Shown one piece after another: positions 6,610 to 7,988 of a stretch of DNA of 7,988 nucleotides. How positions within the stretch are numbered: the stretch's first letter is position 1; each line of letters opens with the position of its first letter. The notes beneath the pieces were generated by a model, which worked only from the letters and a program-made list of their open reading frames with translations, did no database searches and was not told the DNA's origin. The stretch comes from an uncultured Prevotellaceae bacterium (GTDB taxonomy: Bacteria; Bacteroidota; Bacteroidia; Bacteroidales; Muribaculaceae), in the NCBI GenBank assembly GCA_946055125.1, contig CAMGFF010000091.1, positions 1 to 7,988 of the forward strand. The letters run 5' to 3'. Made by a program: the position numbers and the translations under genes.

Positions 6610-6656
6610 AGCTTTTCGCTATGCGCGATTGCGCGGGCGGTTGCGCGAAATAAGCT
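6610..6656 (-). other. Stem-loop overlapping the parA stop codon
   Basis: Outer arms AGCTTTTCGC (6610-6619) and GCGAAATAAGCT (6645-6656) pair with a two-base bulge. Inside lies a perfect GCGC-GATT-GCGC stem (6623-6634). The structure covers the Arg-rich parA C-terminus (RNRPRNRA) and reaches into the gap before parB. It could reduce read-through from parA into parB or protect the message end. No clear U-run follows. Confidence 0.4.
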
Positions 6657-7398
6657 CCCGGGCAAGCTGCAGGTGGCTCGTGGCGCCGCGGCTCGTGGGG
6701 TCGTAGAGAATGGCCGGCAGCCCGTGGCTCGGTGCCTCGCTCAGGCGCGTGTTGCGGGGAATCACCGTGTCAAACACCATTGCCCCGAAGTGCGTCTTCA
6801 GCTCCTCATATATCTGGTTGGCAAGGCGAAGGCGCGCGTCATACATCGTCAGCAAGAAGCCCTCTATCTCAAGGTGCTGGTTGAGCTTCGACTTGATAAT
6901 CCTTATCGTGTTGAGCAGCTTGCTGATACCCTCAAGCGCGAAATACTCGGCCTGCACCGGTATAATCACCGAGTCGGCCGCCGTGAGGGCATTCACCGTG
7001 ATTAGCCCCAGCGATGGGCTGCAGTCTATCAGTATGAAGTCATATTGCTCCCGCACAGGCGCCAGCAGCCGCGCAAGCACGTGCTCGCGCCCCGGCTTGT
7101 TGATTAGCTCCAGCTCAGCCCCCACCAGGTCGATGCGCGAGCCTATTATGTCGAGTCCTTTCACGCATGTGCTCACCTGGGTGCCGCTAATGGGGTAATC
7201 ATCCACCAGGCACTCATAGATCGACGAGGGCATCTTCTTGAAATCCACGCCAAGCCCCGATGTGGCATTGGCCTGCGGGTCGGCGTCGACAATCAGCACT
7301 TTCTTGCCCGAGTGGGCGAGCGAGGCGGCAAGATTAATCGATGTGGTGGTCTTGCCCACGCCGCCTTTTTGATTTGCAATAGCTATTATTTTACCCAT
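6619..7398 (-). CDS. parA: Chromosome-partitioning ATPase ParA (Soj family)
   Basis: ParA is a nucleoid-binding dimeric ATPase that forms a gradient used to separate ParB-parS complexes. The 259-residue product begins at the canonical position with the deviant Walker A motif (KGGVGKTTT, 11-19, signature lysine K11 and K16). Walker A' is VLIVDADPQAN (34-44), and Walker B is FILIDCSPSLG (121-131, D125). Conserved IPVQAEYFALEG (146-157) and the C-terminal RLSEAPSHGLP (218-228) are also present. Having no N-terminal DNA-binding domain, it is the small chromosomal Soj type and not a plasmid type Ia ParA. The C-terminal tail is unusually Arg/Asn-rich (SRNRPRNRA), possibly adding to non-specific DNA binding. 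No strong ribosome binding site precedes the ATG at 7398, as is usual in this phylum. Confidence 0.98.
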   Translation of the reverse strand: MGKIIAIANQKGGVGKTTTSINLAASLAHSGKKVLIVDADPQANATSGLGVDFKKMPSSIYECLVDDYPISGTQVSTCVKGLDIIGSRIDLVGAELELINKPGREHVLARLLAPVREQYDFILIDCSPSLGLITVNALTAADSVIIPVQAEYFALEGISKLLNTIRIIKSKLNQHLEIEGFLLTMYDARLRLANQIYEELKTHFGAMVFDTVIPRNTRLSEAPSHGLPAILYDPTSRGATSHLQLARELISRNRPRNRA

Positions 7399-7429
7399 AG
7401 TAAAAAACCTTTTTCTTTTTTCGCTGGTG

Positions 7430-7461
7430 CAAAATAATTAATTTTAAGTCACATAGCGAAA
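7430..7461 (-). promoter_or_regulatory. Possible parA promoter
   Basis: The minus strand reads TTATTTTG at 7437-7430 (seven of the eight consensus-compatible positions of TAnnTTTG) with TTTC 20 bases upstream (7461-7458; consensus TTTG). Transcription would begin near 7423, about 25 bases before the ATG. Both boxes carry one mismatch, so the call is weak, but the position and AT-rich context fit. Confidence 0.35.
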
Positions 7462-7486
7462 ACATTTTGTCCTAAAAATGCCCAAA

Positions 7487-7520
7487 TTGTTGATAACTCG
7501 CCTTTTTTGTTAATAACTCC
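7487..7520. repeat. Pair of direct repeats resembling DnaA boxes
   Basis: TTGTTGATAACTCG (7487-7500) and TTGTTAATAACTCC (7507-7520) match at 12 of 14 positions and start 20 bases apart, about two helical turns. The reverse complement of the core of the first, TTATCAACA, differs from the DnaA box TTATCCACA at one of nine positions; the second, TTATTAACA, differs at two. The region is AT-rich and lies upstream of the parA promoter. Confidence 0.5.
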
Positions 7521-7558
7521 CGGCGGCAACCTCCCTGTCGCAGGGGTGATGCCGCCGG
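7520..7558 (-). terminator. Strong hairpin terminator after the Spy-like gene
   Basis: Perfect nine-base arms CCGGCGGCA (7520-7528) and TGCCGCCGG (7550-7558) enclose a second stem CCCTG-TCG-CAGGG (7533-7545). It lies 36 bases after the stop of the minus-strand gene at 7595 and before the parA promoter, so it should separate the two transcription units. There is no immediate T-run on the minus strand. Confidence 0.75.
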
Positions 7559-7594
7559 TTCATGAAAATCTATGCTTATGTGCGAATTGATTAG

Positions 7595-7988
7595 TTATTT
7601 CTTAGGGCCTTTTTGCGATATTCCCGCACGCGCGGCACGCTTCAGCTGCACGCTGTCGCCTTTTGCGCGGCGCAGTCGCTCCTTGTGCACCATGCGCTGC
7701 ATGTCGCCCTCCACAGGCAAGAACTTCACAAGCTGCGGCGCCGTGAGTATCTGCGCAAAGCGAGGAATGAACGACTTCTGTATCTCCAGCACACGAGCCT
7801 TGCCATCGAGGTCGGCAATCACCTGAGCCTTCGCTTCATCTATCGTCTTAGCCTCAGGCTTCTTCGTCCTGTTCTTTCCAAACTGCTTGCCCATCTCCTC
7901 CATGTATTCCTTATAGAGAGGGATAAACTTCTCAGTCTGCTCATCGGTGAGACGAAGCCGCTCCTTCATCATCTTCACGCGGGCATTA
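7595..7988 (-). CDS. Spy/CpxP-like LTxxQ-motif protein, 5' end outside window
   Basis: The frame is open from the window edge (first complete codon ends at 7987) to TAA at 7595, about 131 residues. It carries two LTxxQ motifs, LTDEQ (7951-7937) and LTAPQ (7747-7733), which characterise the Spy/CpxP family of small helical periplasmic proteins that act as chaperones or stress and metal sensors. LTDEQ followed by a phenylalanine and PLYKEYMEEM fits the form common in Bacteroidetes. The rest is predicted helical and charged, with a basic C-terminal tail ending SQKGPKK. The visible part contains no cysteine or membrane helix; any signal peptide must lie beyond the edge. The GTG at 7978 is probably an internal valine because the frame continues upstream and coding resemblance to the family begins before it. 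Exact function is unknown; a strong hairpin separates it from parA. Confidence 0.65.
   Translation of the reverse strand, partial: NARVKMMKERLRLTDEQTEKFIPLYKEYMEEMGKQFGKNRTKKPEAKTIDEAKAQVIADLDGKARVLEIQKSFIPRFAQILTAPQLVKFLPVEGDMQRMVHKERLRRAKGDSVQLKRAARAGISQKGPKK

Noticed and set aside
6500..7440. Plasmid or integrative-element origin for the parAB genes
   Set aside because: ParA is the small Soj type and ParB is a full chromosomal Spo0J type in a gene order familiar from Bacteroidales chromosomes; no replication, integrase or transfer gene is nearby.

Overview
The window looks like chromosomal DNA from the order Bacteroidales. A Muribaculaceae-like or related gut lineage is a guess based on gene order and GC-rich coding DNA. 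The supporting signs are a parA-parB-DUF5683-MltD gene order familiar from this order, promoter boxes of the Bacteroidetes type (TAnnTTTG, one with TTTG about 20 bases upstream), weak ribosome binding sites, a TTG start, and exported peptidoglycan enzymes. I see no insertion sequence, prophage, CRISPR array, tRNA or rRNA. This is mostly housekeeping DNA, not an accessory island.

Layout from left to right. Positions 1-161 hold the start of an unrecognised minus-strand membrane protein whose first codons are a five-fold 12-base tandem repeat. Positions 180-241 hold a 21-base tandem repeat that runs into the end of trmD. TrmD (tRNA m1G37 methyltransferase) occupies 230-910 on the minus strand. 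The divergent gap at 911-1229 carries the trmD leader and promoter and a good promoter for the plus-strand gene at 1230-2711, an exported GHL10/DUF187 glycoside-hydrolase-like protein with a C-terminal fibronectin III domain. The convergent gap at 2712-3055 holds two strong hairpins and about 220 unexplained bases.

From 7398 down to 3056 runs a minus-strand block: parA, parB, a DUF5683 membrane protein and an MltD-like lytic transglycosylase with two LysM domains. ParA and ParB segregate the chromosome. The last two genes follow parB at gaps of 31 and 47 bases, so they are probably cotranscribed with it; parB also appears to have its own promoter in the 95-base gap after parA. The block therefore couples chromosome partitioning to a cell-envelope protein and a murein-cutting enzyme. 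The GHL10 protein, which faces the transglycosylase tail to tail, may also act on peptidoglycan.

Upstream of parA (7399-7594) are a weak promoter, two DnaA-box-like repeats and a strong hairpin. The window ends inside a minus-strand gene for a Spy/CpxP-like protein with two LTxxQ motifs. I found no clearly new biological system. The best leads are the repeat that reiterates a translation start near position 161, the conserved but unexplained DUF5683 protein, and the possible DnaA sites beside parA.
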